In this document: one piece after another, positions 49,073 to 58,833 of the stretch
Numbering within the stretch: position 1 is the first letter of the stretch
Layout of the letters: the number at the start of each line of letters is the position of its first letter
NCBI GenBank assembly: GCA_913055805.1
Contig: CAJXLF010000002.1
Coordinates: 248,001 to 312,000 of the forward strand
Direction of reading: 5' to 3'
Length of the DNA: 64,000 nt
DNA from: an uncultured Salinisphaerales bacterium
GTDB lineage: Bacteria > Pseudomonadota > Gammaproteobacteria > Nevskiales > CAJXLF01
Translations under genes and position numbers: made by a program
Notes under the pieces: model-generated
The model's database searches: none
Seen by the model: only the letters and a program-made list of their open reading frames with translations
Told to the model about the DNA's origin: nothing

Positions 49073-50236
49073 ATGTCAGAAGAACAAGACCAGCAAGACC
49101 GCACTGAACAACCCACGCCCAAACGGGTCCGTGAGGCCCGCGAGAAAGGTCAGGTTCCGCGTTCCCGCGACCTGCAGGGCGCTATCGTGGTCGGCGCGGC
49201 GGCGCTGGCTTTCAGCATGTTTGGCAGTTCTCTGGCCGAGGAAACCCTGCAATGGCTGCATGGCAGCCTGAACGAAGCGGTCAGCATGGGGGCACAGCTG
49301 GATGCCCAGAAACTGCCTGGTTTTTTCACCCGTGGACTGATTACCGCACTGCTGGTGATCTCCCCGGTACTGCTGGCCACCGTAGTGGGCGCCATCCTCG
49401 GCCCCATGCTCGTCGGCGGCTGGAACATCAGCCTCAAGGCCATGGCCCCGGATTTCAAGCGCATGGATCCGGTCAAGGGTATCGGCCGCATATTCTCGCT
49501 CAACAGCCTGGCCGAACTGGGCCGCTCACTGCTCAAGTTCTTCCTGATTGCCGGCATTGCCCTGATTGCCCTGTGGCAGATGGCGCCCGACCTGCTGGCC
49601 CTGGCCCGCACTATCGAAGGCACCGGCCTGCCCAGGGCGTTCTTCTCGGTGAGCTGGATTTTCATCGTGCTGACCCTGGCATTGCTGCTGGTAGGCGCCA
49701 TTGATGCCCCCTACCAGATCTGGCAGAACCTGCGGAAGCTGCGCATGACGCGCCAGGAAGTACAGGACGAACTCAAGGAAACCGAAGGCCGGCCGGAAGT
49801 GAAATCCAAGCTGCGCAGCCTGCAGCAGAGCATTGCCCGCGGCCGCATGATGGAAGCGGTACCCGATGCCGATGTTGTCGTCGTGAACCCGACCCATTTC
49901 GCCGTGGCCATTTCCTACAAGCCCGGCCGCATGAACGCGCCGGTGGTGGTGGCCAAGGGTATGGACGAAGTGGCCGCCAAAATCCGCGAAATTGCTGCAG
50001 AGCACAAAGTCCCCATCCTCAGCGCGCCGCCGCTGGCCCGAGTCTTGTATAGGAGCGTTGACCTCGAACAGGAGGTGCCCGCGGGCCTGTATACCGCCGT
50101 GGCCCAGGTGCTGACCTGGGTCTACCAGCTCAAACGCTGGCGTCCCGGCACTGGCAGGCCTCCGGTACCGCCCACAGTGGATTTACCGGCGGATTGGCAA
50201 CGCAAAGATGCCGAATGGCAGAAGCGCTGGCAATAA
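49073..50236 (+). CDS. flhB: Flagellar export specificity switch protein FlhB
   Basis: Export-gate protein of 387 residues. The N-terminus DQQDRTEQPTPKRVREAREK GQVPRSRDL is typical. Four TM segments follow, then the cytoplasmic domain with the autocleavage site NPTH at 272-275 (NPTHFAVAISYKPG). VPILSAPPLARVLYRSVDLE and VPAGLYTAVAQVLTWVYQL complete the family pattern. Cleavage between N and P, triggered with FliK, switches export from hook to filament substrates. Confidence 0.98.
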   Translation: MSEEQDQQDRTEQPTPKRVREAREKGQVPRSRDLQGAIVVGAAALAFSMFGSSLAEETLQWLHGSLNEAVSMGAQLDAQKLPGFFTRGLITALLVISPVLLATVVGAILGPMLVGGWNISLKAMAPDFKRMDPVKGIGRIFSLNSLAELGRSLLKFFLIAGIALIALWQMAPDLLALARTIEGTGLPRAFFSVSWIFIVLTLALLLVGAIDAPYQIWQNLRKLRMTRQEVQDELKETEGRPEVKSKLRSLQQSIARGRMMEAVPDADVVVVNPTHFAVAISYKPGRMNAPVVVAKGMDEVAAKIREIAAEHKVPILSAPPLARVLYRSVDLEQEVPAGLYTAVAQVLTWVYQLKRWRPGTGRPPVPPTVDLPADWQRKDAEWQKRWQ

Positions 50237-50264
50237 ACCAGTAAAAACAACGGAGTAGGAGTGG

Positions 50265-52355
50265 ATGAACACAGCGGCCGTTAACAACATGAGCTTCGGC
50301 GAGCGCCTGAAAATGGTCTGCACCTCGCACCTGGGCGCGCCCCTGCTGTTGTTGGCGATTCTGGCCATGGTGGTCATTCCGCTGCCACCGATGCTGCTGG
50401 ATCTGTTGTTCAGCTTCAATATCGCCCTGTCCATCGTCATTTTATTGGCGGTGGTATACGTGGCCCGGCCGCTGGATTTCAGTGTTTTCCCCACCGTGCT
50501 GCTGCTCACCACCCTGCTGCGGCTGTCGCTGAACATTGCCTCCACCCGCGTGGTACTGCTCAACGGCCACAGCGGACCGGACGCAGCCGGCAAGGTTATC
50601 GAAGCATTTGGCGAATTCGTCATTGGCGGCAATTACTTCGTCGGTTTTGTCGTCTTCCTGATTCTGACCGTCATCAACTTCGTAGTGGTGACCAAGGGCG
50701 CCGGCCGTATTTCCGAAGTTTCCGCCCGCTTCATCCTGGATGCCATGCCCGGCCGCCAGATGGCTATCGACGCCGATCTGAACGGCGGTGTCATCAACCG
50801 CGAGGAAGCCAAGGCCAAACGCGAGGAAGTGCGTCACGAAGCCGACTTCTACGGTTCCATGGACGGCGCCAGCAAATTCGTACGTGGCGACGCCATTGCC
50901 GGCCTGCTGATCCTGTTCGTGAACGTCATCGGCGGTCTGGCCGTGGGTACCGTGCAGCACGATATGGCCATCGGTGATGCCGCCCGCGCCTATGTATTAC
51001 TGACCATCGGCGACGGCCTGGTGGCCCAGCTGCCTGCCCTGCTGCTTTCCACCGGCGTGGCCATACTCGTCACCCGTATGTCGCAAGCCCAGGACATGGG
51101 CAAACAGGTGGCCGCCCAGATGTTTGGCCAGCCCAAGGCGCTGGCTGTGACGGCAGGCCTGCTCGGCGGGGTTGGCCTGATTCCGGGCATGCCCAACCTG
51201 GCCTTTCTGATTCTGGCCGGCATCTGTGGCTACGCTGCCTGGCGTCTTTACCAGCAAAAGGCCGCAGCGCCCCGGGAAGAGAAAAAACCCGAAGAAAGCA
51301 AACCGGTGGAATTGAGCTGGGATGATGTGACACCGGCCGATGCCCTGTCACTGGAAGTCGGCTATCGCATTGTGCCGCTGGTGGATGCGTCCCAGGGTGG
51401 CCAGCTGCTGGCCAAGGTCAAGGGCGTACGCAAGAAACTGACCCAGGAACTGGGTTTTCTGGTGCCTGCCGTGCATATCCGCGATAACCTGGAACTTCCC
51501 CCCACCGGCTACCGCATTCTGCTGCACGGCACACCGATTGCCGCCGGTGACGTCCAGCCGGAACGTGAACTGGCCATCAACCCGGGCCGCGTCTATGGCC
51601 ATGTCGAGGGCCTTCCCACCAAGGACCCGACTTTCGGCCTTGAAGCGCTGTGGATCGAACCTGCGCTGCACAACCAGGCGCAATCCCAGGGTTATACCGT
51701 GGTTGACCCCTCCTCGGTGATCGCCACCCATGTCGCCCATATGGTGAAGCATCATGCCCAGGATCTGCTGGGCCACGACGAAGTCCAGCAAATGCTCAAT
51801 GGTCTGGCGCGCACCTCGCCCAAGCTGGTCGAGGATTTGACGCCCAAGCTGCTGCCCCTGTCGGCCATCGTCCGCGTGCTGCAGAACCTGCTGACCGAGC
51901 AGGTACCCATCCGTAATCTCAAGCTGATCTGCGAAACCCTTGCAGAACATGGGGTTCACAGCCAGGAAAGCCACAATCTGACGGCCGCGGTACGCACTGC
52001 ACTGGGCCGCGAGATCGTTCAGGAAATTGTCGGCCTGGCCCCCGAATTACCCGTCATAACTCTGACGCAGCCACTGGAACAGATGTTGCAGGATTCGGTT
52101 GCCAACGGCAGTTCAGTCGTGGAACCGGAGTTAGCAGAGCGTATGCACCAGTCGATCACCAAAAGCGTCCACCGACGTGAAGCCGCAGGCGAACCGCCGG
52201 TGCTGCTGGTGCCCGGCATCATTCGTCCGCTGCTGTCGAAACTGACACGGGCCAGCATTCCAGGACTGCATGTACTGGCTTATCACGAACTGCCGGAGGG
52301 TAAGAACCTGCGGCTGGTGGAAACCATCGGAGACTCTGCCGGTCAGCCCGCCTGA
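50265..52355 (+). CDS. flhA: Flagellar export apparatus protein FlhA
   Basis: Largest export-gate component, 696 residues. The N-terminal half has about eight TM helices with PLPPMLLDLLFSFNIALSIV, FSVFPTVLLLTTLLRLSLNI, the FHIPEP loop (ERFRI-type, here RISEVSARFILDAMPGRQMA, IDADLNGG) and DFYGSMDGASKFVRGDAIAG. The C-terminal cytoplasmic platform (from ~ 350) binds chaperones (QELGFLVPAVHIRDNLELPP, HVAHMVKHHAQDLLGHDEVQ). It starts 28 nt after flhB. Confidence 0.98.
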   Translation: MNTAAVNNMSFGERLKMVCTSHLGAPLLLLAILAMVVIPLPPMLLDLLFSFNIALSIVILLAVVYVARPLDFSVFPTVLLLTTLLRLSLNIASTRVVLLNGHSGPDAAGKVIEAFGEFVIGGNYFVGFVVFLILTVINFVVVTKGAGRISEVSARFILDAMPGRQMAIDADLNGGVINREEAKAKREEVRHEADFYGSMDGASKFVRGDAIAGLLILFVNVIGGLAVGTVQHDMAIGDAARAYVLLTIGDGLVAQLPALLLSTGVAILVTRMSQAQDMGKQVAAQMFGQPKALAVTAGLLGGVGLIPGMPNLAFLILAGICGYAAWRLYQQKAAAPREEKKPEESKPVELSWDDVTPADALSLEVGYRIVPLVDASQGGQLLAKVKGVRKKLTQELGFLVPAVHIRDNLELPPTGYRILLHGTPIAAGDVQPERELAINPGRVYGHVEGLPTKDPTFGLEALWIEPALHNQAQSQGYTVVDPSSVIATHVAHMVKHHAQDLLGHDEVQQMLNGLARTSPKLVEDLTPKLLPLSAIVRVLQNLLTEQVPIRNLKLICETLAEHGVHSQESHNLTAAVRTALGREIVQEIVGLAPELPVITLTQPLEQMLQDSVANGSSVVEPELAERMHQSITKSVHRREAAGEPPVLLVPGIIRPLLSKLTRASIPGLHVLAYHELPEGKNLRLVETIGDSAGQPA

Positions 52356-52392
52356 CGGTCGCCGGCAGAACTGAGGACAAGGAGATGTCCGC

Positions 52393-53682
52393 ATGAAGAT
52401 CAAACGATTTACAGCACCGGATATGCGCGCCGCGATCCGCCTGGTCCGGGAGGAACAGGGCCCGGATGCCGTCATCCTCTCCAGCAACAAGGTTGCTGGC
52501 GGCGTGGAAATCATTGCGGCCACCGATTATGACGAGGCCCTGGTGCAACAGGCTGCGCGTGTAACGGGGACCGGTAACAACCAGGCCGAACGCCCACAGC
52601 GTCGTCAGGCGCCCGAACAACAGGCACAGGCGGCTCAACAGCCCCGTACCGCCATTGAGACCGCGGCGCCGGCACAGCCTCGTGAAAAACCGGCCAAGAA
52701 GATTGTCTGGGCCCAGGACCCCGCCATTGCCAAGCTGCAGCGTGATCTCAACAACCTGCGTTACAGCATCGAAGGCCAGCTGCGTAGCCTGAACTACGAC
52801 CTGCAGGCGGCTACCCCCGAACACACGGAAGCTCTGCGCACCCTCACCGGCCTCGGTCTGGATGTGCAGGTAGCACGCACTCTGGTGTCCAGCATCGAGC
52901 GCAGCACACCGGCCAAACAGGTTCGATCCCAGGCGCTGGTTCGCCTGGCCCAGACCCTGCCGGTTTCGCTCAACGACAGCATTCTCAAGGGCGGACACAT
53001 TGCCCTGATTGGTCCCACCGGCGTCGGCAAGACCACCACCATTGCCAAGCTGGCGGCCTACTACGCCATGAGCCGCAGCTCACGCGATATCGCCCTGGTG
53101 ACGACGGATCATTACCGTATCGGCGCCCAGGAACAGCTGTTCATCTACGGCCGCATGCTCGGTGTACCCGTGCATGCCCTGCAGCCGCGCCAGTCACTTT
53201 CGGAACTGCTGGAGAAACTGAGCGACTACCACCTGGTGCTGATCGACACCGCCGGCATGTCGCCGCGCGATCCCCGCCTGTCGGAACAGCTGGCGGCGCT
53301 GAATCTGGGCGACAACATCAAGAACTACCTGGTGATGCCGGCCTCCGGGCAGGCCCAGGATCTCGAAGAAATGGCGGCGCGTTTTTCGGATGTGCCCCTG
53401 TCAGGCTGCATCCTCACCAAGCTGGATGAAACCACCCGTCTGGGCGGCGCCATGTCGGTCGCCATCCGGCGCAAGCTGAATATCGATTACCTCTGCGACG
53501 GCCAGCGGGTTCCCGAGGATCTGCACCGCTGCAAACCGAACGAACTGGTGGTGCGCGCCATGCGCGCCGCCGGAGGCGACCTGCCGCCGCGCCCGAGCGA
53601 ACAGGCCCGGGGTCCGGACCAGGCGCAGTCTGCTCCACATCACAATCAAAACCCGTCGGAGACCCATCATGCTTATGTCTGA
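52393..53682 (+). CDS. flhF: Flagellar SRP-like GTPase FlhF
   Basis: Polar-placement GTPase of 429 residues. A basic N-terminal domain (MKIKRFTAPDMRAAIRLVRE EQGPDAVILSS) and a Gln/Ala/Pro-rich linker precede the SRP-type NG domain, with P-loop GPTGVGKTTT at about 207-216 and the DTAGM loop. TKLDETTRLGGAMSVAIRRK lies near the C-terminus. FlhF recruits FliF to the cell pole, consistent with polar flagellation. It overlaps flhG by 14 nt. Confidence 0.97.
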   Translation: MKIKRFTAPDMRAAIRLVREEQGPDAVILSSNKVAGGVEIIAATDYDEALVQQAARVTGTGNNQAERPQRRQAPEQQAQAAQQPRTAIETAAPAQPREKPAKKIVWAQDPAIAKLQRDLNNLRYSIEGQLRSLNYDLQAATPEHTEALRTLTGLGLDVQVARTLVSSIERSTPAKQVRSQALVRLAQTLPVSLNDSILKGGHIALIGPTGVGKTTTIAKLAAYYAMSRSSRDIALVTTDHYRIGAQEQLFIYGRMLGVPVHALQPRQSLSELLEKLSDYHLVLIDTAGMSPRDPRLSEQLAALNLGDNIKNYLVMPASGQAQDLEEMAARFSDVPLSGCILTKLDETTRLGGAMSVAIRRKLNIDYLCDGQRVPEDLHRCKPNELVVRAMRAAGGDLPPRPSEQARGPDQAQSAPHHNQNPSETHHAYV

Positions 53683-54580
53683 TACCCATGACCATCAGGC
53701 TGCCGGACTGTCCAACCTTGGCGCCCCGATGCCGCGTATTCCCCGCGTGGTTGCCGTAAGCAGCGGCAAGGGTGGTGTCGGCAAGACCACGGTTTCCGTC
53801 AATCTGGCTTCAGCCCTGGCCGCGGCCGGCCAGCGCACCCTGCTGCTTGATGCCGACTTCGGCCTGGCCAATGTGGACGTCATGCTCGGCCTGACGCCCC
53901 ACCGCAATCTGACGCATGTACTCAACGGCGAATGCAGCCTTGAGGACACCCTGCTGGAAGGCCCGCACGGACTCAAGATCGTACCTTCCGCTTCCGGCAA
54001 ACAGTACATGTCGGAACTGAGCGCCGGGCAGCATGCCGGCATCATCCAGTCATTTTCCAGCCTGACCATGCCGTTGGACATGCTGGTGGTGGACACCGCC
54101 GCCGGCATTGCCGGCAATGTCACCACCTTCGCCCAGGCGGCGCAGGAAATCCTTATCGTGGCCTGTTCGGAACCGGCCTCGATTACCGATGCCTATGCCC
54201 TGATCAAGGTGTTGTCACGCGACTGCCACGTCAAACGTATTCACGTCCTGGCCAACCAGGTACGCACCCCGGCTGAAGGCCGCGAGATTTTCGATAACCT
54301 GGCCCGGGTCGCCGCCCGCTTTCTGGATGTAAATCTGGTCTACTTCGGCGCCGTGCCTTATGACGACTGGTTGCGCCGCGCCATCCGCCGCCAGCAACCC
54401 GTCATTGATCTTTATCCCAAGAGCGATTCCAGCCGCGCCTTCCGTGAAATGGCCAAGGAAATCATTCAATGGCAACCGCCGCGAACCACCCGTGGCAATC
54501 TGGAATTCTTTGTCGAGCGTCTCGCCGACCCTACAGCCCATAACCCGGGCCTGCAGGCCTGCGCGGGAGCAGCCCTATGA
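53669..54580 (+). CDS. flhG: Flagellar number regulator FlhG/FleN (MinD-like ATPase)
   Basis: MinD/ParA-family ATPase of 303 residues with the deviant Walker A KGGVGKT at 34-40, LDADFGLANVDVMLGLTPHR and MPLDMLVVDTAAGIAGNVTT. It restrains FlhF and FleQ to limit flagellum number. GGAGA stands 6 nt before ATG 53669; a second ATG two codons later is possible. It overlaps flhF upstream and fliA downstream (ATGA). Confidence 0.96.
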   Translation: MLMSDTHDHQAAGLSNLGAPMPRIPRVVAVSSGKGGVGKTTVSVNLASALAAAGQRTLLLDADFGLANVDVMLGLTPHRNLTHVLNGECSLEDTLLEGPHGLKIVPSASGKQYMSELSAGQHAGIIQSFSSLTMPLDMLVVDTAAGIAGNVTTFAQAAQEILIVACSEPASITDAYALIKVLSRDCHVKRIHVLANQVRTPAEGREIFDNLARVAARFLDVNLVYFGAVPYDDWLRRAIRRQQPVIDLYPKSDSSRAFREMAKEIIQWQPPRTTRGNLEFFVERLADPTAHNPGLQACAGAAL

Positions 54581-55329
54581 ACGCCCAGGTGCGTGAGGCA
54601 TATGGCAGCGTTGCCCAGCAGGGTGCGTCTGACTATGTCAGCCAGCATTATGATCTGGTAAAGCGCATCGCCTACCACCTGGCCGCCCGTTTGCCGGCCA
54701 GCATTGAGGTCGACGATCTCATCCAGACCGGCATGATCGGCCTTATCGAGGCGGCACAAAACTACGATGCCAGCCACGACGCCGGCGCCAGTTTTGTGAC
54801 CTTTGCCACCCTGCGTATTCGCGGCGCCATGCTCGACGAGGTACGCCGCAACGGCTGGGCGCCACGATCGGTACAGAAGCACACACGGGATCTGTCCGAA
54901 GCCATCCGTAAAATCGAGCAACGCACCGGCCGCGCAGCCGATCCGGCAGAAATTGCTGAAGAAATGGGCGTTTCGATCGATAACTATTATGAGATGGCCG
55001 AACAAGCGGCCCGGTCACACGTGCTCGGCTTTGACGATATCGCCAATGACGAGGGTGAAATTGCGGGAGTTTGCGCTGACGGGATGGAACCTGAAGCGGA
55101 ACTGGAAGCCGCGGATTTCGAAAATGACCTGGCCAGCGCCATCGACCGGTTACCGGAACGCGAAAGGATGGTCATGGCCCTGTACTACCAGGAAGAACTG
55201 AATCTCAAGGAAATCGGCGCCGTACTCGGCGTCAGCGAATCACGCGTCTGCCAGCTGCATGGCCAGGCACTGACGCGTCTGCGCTCTCGCCTGGGCGAGT
55301 GGATCAATGACCCGCCGGAACACCATTAA
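54577..55329 (+). CDS. fliA: Flagellar sigma factor FliA (sigma-28)
   Basis: Sigma-28 of 250 residues. Region 2 has YDLVKRIAYHLAARLPASIE, VDDLIQTGMIGLIEAAQNYD and SFVTFATLRIRGAMLDEVRR. Region 4 has ALYYQEELNLKEIGAVLGVS and ESRVCQLHGQALTRLRSRL. It transcribes late genes; the flgM, cheV and fliC promoters in this window match its consensus. It is held by FlgM. It is coupled to flgG-type neighbour flhG by a 4-nt overlap. Confidence 0.98.
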   Translation: MNAQVREAYGSVAQQGASDYVSQHYDLVKRIAYHLAARLPASIEVDDLIQTGMIGLIEAAQNYDASHDAGASFVTFATLRIRGAMLDEVRRNGWAPRSVQKHTRDLSEAIRKIEQRTGRAADPAEIAEEMGVSIDNYYEMAEQAARSHVLGFDDIANDEGEIAGVCADGMEPEAELEAADFENDLASAIDRLPERERMVMALYYQEELNLKEIGAVLGVSESRVCQLHGQALTRLRSRLGEWINDPPEHH

Positions 55330-55347
55330 GGAATGATGGAGTAAATC

Positions 55348-55743
55348 ATGAACAAGGACATGAAAATCCTGATCGTCGACGACTTTTCCACCATGCGGAG
55401 AATCGTCAAGAACCTGTTGCAGGATCTTGGTTTCAACAACACCGTGGAAGCCGATGATGGCAATACGGCCGTACCGGTACTCAAGGCCGGCGGCATCGAC
55501 TTCGTCATCACCGACTGGAATATGCCGGGCATGACCGGCCTTGATCTGCTCAAGACCATTCGCGCCGATGCGGCACTCAAGGCCCTGCCAGTGCTGATGG
55601 TCACCGCCGAAGCCAAGAAGGAGCAGATTGTTGAAGCCGCCCAGAACGGGGTCAACGGCTACATCATCAAGCCATTCACCGCGGCCACGCTGAAAGAAAA
55701 GATGGATCGCATTTTCGAGCGTCTGCAGCAAAGTGCGGCCTGA
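55348..55743 (+). CDS. cheY: Chemotaxis response regulator CheY
   Basis: Receiver-only protein of 131 residues that binds FliM when phosphorylated. The catalytic set is complete: Asp11/Asp12 (IVDDF), acceptor Asp56 (ITDWNMPGM), Thr86 (MVTAEA) and Lys108 (IIKPF). It is followed 2 nt later by cheZ, its phosphatase, and then by cheA, the order seen behind fliA in Pseudomonas and Vibrio. AATGATGGAG lies before the ATG. Confidence 0.98.
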   Translation: MNKDMKILIVDDFSTMRRIVKNLLQDLGFNNTVEADDGNTAVPVLKAGGIDFVITDWNMPGMTGLDLLKTIRADAALKALPVLMVTAEAKKEQIVEAAQNGVNGYIIKPFTAATLKEKMDRIFERLQQSAA

Positions 55744-55745
55744 TC

Positions 55746-56294
55746 ATGAACCCGCAGAACACCACCCCTGCGACCGACCGGGAAGCAGTGCTGCTGGAGG
55801 GCGTTACCCGCATTCATGAGCGGCTGCAGCAGTCGCTGCGCAGCCTGCAACTGGATGAACGCCTGGCCCGCACCACCGGCACGGAACTGCCAGATGCCGC
55901 CGAGCGTCTGGATCATGTCATCCGGCTGACCGAAGAGGCCGCGCACAGGACCCTGGATCTGGTCGATGAGGCACGCGCCGTCACCGGCCAGCTGTTGCGT
56001 GCGCCACAACCGGCGCTGCAACGCGAACAGACCACCGAGATCAACCGCCTGCTCTCGGAAATGGCGCTGGCGCAAAGCTATCAGGACCTGACCGGCCAGA
56101 TTATTCGCCGGGTGGTCACCATGGTGCGTGGCACCGAAGACGCATTGCGCACCCTGCTCACCGCCGCCGGAGTCGAACCGCAGTCCCTGCCCGAGGAATG
56201 GGATGGCCGGGCCAATGGGCCGGCCATCACCAAACATGATGCCGGTGTCAGTCAGGACGACGCCGATGACCTGCTTTCCGGCCTGGGTCTCTAG
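55746..56294 (+). CDS. cheZ: CheY-P phosphatase CheZ
   Basis: Long four-helix protein of 182 residues. The catalytic DLTGQ is in ALAQSYQDLTGQIIRRVVTM (about 105-110), and the C-terminal CheY-binding peptide is DDADDLLSGLGL. It is shorter than E. coli CheZ (214) and Pseudomonas CheZ (~260), mainly through a compact N-terminus, but both functional parts are present. Confidence 0.94.
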   Translation: MNPQNTTPATDREAVLLEGVTRIHERLQQSLRSLQLDERLARTTGTELPDAAERLDHVIRLTEEAAHRTLDLVDEARAVTGQLLRAPQPALQREQTTEINRLLSEMALAQSYQDLTGQIIRRVVTMVRGTEDALRTLLTAAGVEPQSLPEEWDGRANGPAITKHDAGVSQDDADDLLSGLGL

Positions 56295-56302
56295 GAGCTG
56301 CC

Positions 56303-58081
56303 ATGCATGAGGAGATGCTGGGTGATTTCCTGGACGAAGCGGGCGAACTGCTGGAGAACCTGGGTCCCCAACTGGTGGAACTGGAACAGGAGCCGGATAA
56401 CCCGGATCTTCTGAATGCCGTGTTTCGCGCCTTTCATACCGTGAAGGGCGGCGCCGGTTTCCTCAACCAGCAGCGTATCGTCGACCTCTGCCATCGGGCC
56501 GAGGACGTATTCAACATGGTGCGCAACGGTGAGCTGGCCGCCGAACCCCACATCATGGACCTGGCCCAGCGCAGCCTGGACGTGTTACTGGAACAGATGG
56601 CCGCCCTGCGTGAAGGCGAGGAACCGGAGTCAGCTCCGGCCGACCTGTTGCAGGCCTTGCAGGATGCACTCAAAGGTCAATCCCGGCCGGCCCCCAAACC
56701 CGTTGAGGTGGAAACCGCTTCACCGGACACGATTACCGATGACGAGTTCGAAGCCCTGCTGGACCAGTTGCATGGTGATGCACCGCCCGCCAGCGTCGGC
56801 GCCGAGCCCGTCAACGACAGCGAACATCAGGCTCCGGCCGTAAAGGCTGCGCCACCCGAAGCCGCCGCGGATCCGGAAAAGAAAGCCAGACCCAAGCGCG
56901 AGCCGATGGAAACCAGCGTACGCGTGGACACCAAACGGCTGGACTCACTGATGAACCTGGTCGGCGAGCTGGTACTGGTGCGCAATCGTCTCAAGACCCT
57001 GCGCGAGGAATACCAAGATCCGCCTTTTGAGCGTGCAGTGGGCGAACTCGACACTATTACCTATTCCCTGCAGTCGGCCGTGATGCGCACCCGCATGCAG
57101 CCTATTGGCAAGCTGTTTTCACGCTTTCCCAAACTGACCCGGGATCTGGCGCGCAGCCTCAACAAGGAAATCGAACTGGAACTGGCAGGTCAGGATGAAG
57201 ACCTGGACAAGAACCTGGTGGAAGCACTGGCAGACCCCATGGTGCATCTGGTGCGTAACGCCATCGACCATGGCGTGGAAGCGCCGGATATCCGGGAAAA
57301 ACGCGGCAAGCCGCGTGCCGGCAAACTGCGCCTCGCGGCCCAGCAGGAAGGTGACAGCATCCTGATTCATATCGAGGATGACGGCGCCGGCATGGATGCC
57401 GAAGTGCTGCGTGAAAAAGCCATCGACAAGGGGCTGATCAGCAAGGAAGCCGCTATCCACATGTCCGATGAGGACGCCTACCAACTGATCTTCATGGCCG
57501 GCTTCAGCACCAAGACCGAGGTTTCCGAAGTTTCCGGACGTGGCGTCGGCATGGATGTGGTGAAGTCCCGCATCAATGAACTCAATGGCCAGATTCACAT
57601 CAGTTCGGAACTGGGCCACGGCTCGCGTTTCACCCTGCGCCTGCCACTGACGCTGGCCATCCTGCCCACCCTGATGACCCGCGTGCATGGCCGCGCTTTC
57701 GCCATGCCCCTGTCCACGGTTGAGGAAGTCTTCCTGCTGGACCCGGAAGACATACGCACCCTGGAAGGCCGCAAGGTAGTCTGGACACGCGGCAGCGCCC
57801 TGCCGCTTATTTCGCTGCGCCAGTGGGTTGACCCTGCAGCGGGCGACGCCTTTAACGGTCATGTGGTCGTGACCCAGATCGCCGGTAACCGTTTTGGTCT
57901 GGTGGTCGACAGCGTCACCGGCCGGGAAGAAGTCGTGATCAAGCCACTGGGCCGCCTGCTCAAGAAAGCCAGCGGCGTCGCCGGCGCCACAGTGACCGGC
58001 AAGGGTGGTATCGCCCTGATTCTGGACCTGGGCGCAATTGTCGCCAGCATGGCGCCGTCGCCGCTTGAGGGAGCCGCCTGA
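56303..58081 (+). CDS. cheA: Chemotaxis histidine kinase CheA (first copy)
   Basis: Kinase of 592 residues. The P1 domain has phospho-His45 (FRAFHTVKGGAG). A recognisable P2 is lacking; instead a Pro/Ala-rich linker carries one amphipathic segment, TDDEFEALLDQLHG. P3 dimerisation (ETSVRVDTKRLDSLMNLVGE), the P4 ATPase (HLVRNAIDHGVE, DDGAGMDAEVL, GRGVGMDVVKSRINEL) and the P5 CheW-like domain follow. With cheY, cheZ and motCD it forms the flagellar chemotaxis set. cheB, which follows cheA in Pseudomonas, is missing; motC starts at the stop codon. Confidence 0.95.
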   Translation: MHEEMLGDFLDEAGELLENLGPQLVELEQEPDNPDLLNAVFRAFHTVKGGAGFLNQQRIVDLCHRAEDVFNMVRNGELAAEPHIMDLAQRSLDVLLEQMAALREGEEPESAPADLLQALQDALKGQSRPAPKPVEVETASPDTITDDEFEALLDQLHGDAPPASVGAEPVNDSEHQAPAVKAAPPEAAADPEKKARPKREPMETSVRVDTKRLDSLMNLVGELVLVRNRLKTLREEYQDPPFERAVGELDTITYSLQSAVMRTRMQPIGKLFSRFPKLTRDLARSLNKEIELELAGQDEDLDKNLVEALADPMVHLVRNAIDHGVEAPDIREKRGKPRAGKLRLAAQQEGDSILIHIEDDGAGMDAEVLREKAIDKGLISKEAAIHMSDEDAYQLIFMAGFSTKTEVSEVSGRGVGMDVVKSRINELNGQIHISSELGHGSRFTLRLPLTLAILPTLMTRVHGRAFAMPLSTVEEVFLLDPEDIRTLEGRKVVWTRGSALPLISLRQWVDPAAGDAFNGHVVVTQIAGNRFGLVVDSVTGREEVVIKPLGRLLKKASGVAGATVTGKGGIALILDLGAIVASMAPSPLEGAA

Positions 58082-58830
58082 TGGACCGCCTCTCGGTTAT
58101 CGGTCTGGTGCTTGCCGTGGCGGCGCTCATTGGCGGCAGCATCCTGAAAGGCAGCGGCATTTCCTCGCTGTTGTCGCCAGCGGCTTTTGTCATTGTGCTG
58201 GTGGGCACGGTCGCCGCCATTTTCATCCAGACCCCGCCTGCCACTTTCAGCCGCGCCATGCGCATTGTGAAATGGGTCATCCGCCCGCCAGTCGCCGACC
58301 TGGAACAACTGATACAGCAGATACTGCAGTGGAGCCAGATTGCCCGTAAGGAAGGCCTGCTGGGCCTGGAGGCGCTGGTCGAACAGACCGAAGATACCTT
58401 CGCCCGCAAGGGGCTGCAGATGCTGGTAGACGGCACCGAGCCCGAAGCCATCCGCAGTGTGCTCGAAGTGGAACTGAGTACCAAGGAACATGGGGATATC
58501 GACGCCGCCAAGGTATTCGAGGGCATGGGTATTTATGCACCCACGCTCGGCATTATCGGTGCGGTACTGGGCCTCATGGCCGTCATGAAGAACCTGGCCG
58601 ACCCGTCCAAGCTGGGTGCGGGTATCGCCGCCGCTTTCGTGGCCACCATCTACGGCATTGCTTCCGCCAATCTGTTTTTCCTGCCCATGGGCAACAAGCT
58701 CAAAAGCGTGATCAAGAAACAGGTGCAGGCCCGCGAAATCCTCATCGAAGGTTTCGTCTCCATCGCCAACGGCGAGAACCCGCGCAACATCGAAGCCAAG
58801 TTGCAGGGCTATCTCGAGAAAAAGGAATAG
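58081..58830 (+). CDS. motC: Flagellar motor stator protein MotC (MotA family)
   Basis: Stator ion-channel subunit of 249 residues of the MotC/PomA type. TM helices are near 5-25, 30-50, 150-170 and 185-205. Characteristic stretches are LSPAAFVIVLVGTVAAIFIQ, FEGMGIYAPTLGIIGAVLGL, KNLADPSKLGAGIAAAFVAT and GIASANLFFLPMGNKLK. It overlaps cheA by one base (TGATG) and pairs with the next gene, motD. Confidence 0.95.
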   Translation: MDRLSVIGLVLAVAALIGGSILKGSGISSLLSPAAFVIVLVGTVAAIFIQTPPATFSRAMRIVKWVIRPPVADLEQLIQQILQWSQIARKEGLLGLEALVEQTEDTFARKGLQMLVDGTEPEAIRSVLEVELSTKEHGDIDAAKVFEGMGIYAPTLGIIGAVLGLMAVMKNLADPSKLGAGIAAAFVATIYGIASANLFFLPMGNKLKSVIKKQVQAREILIEGFVSIANGENPRNIEAKLQGYLEKKE

Positions 58831-58833
58831 GCC

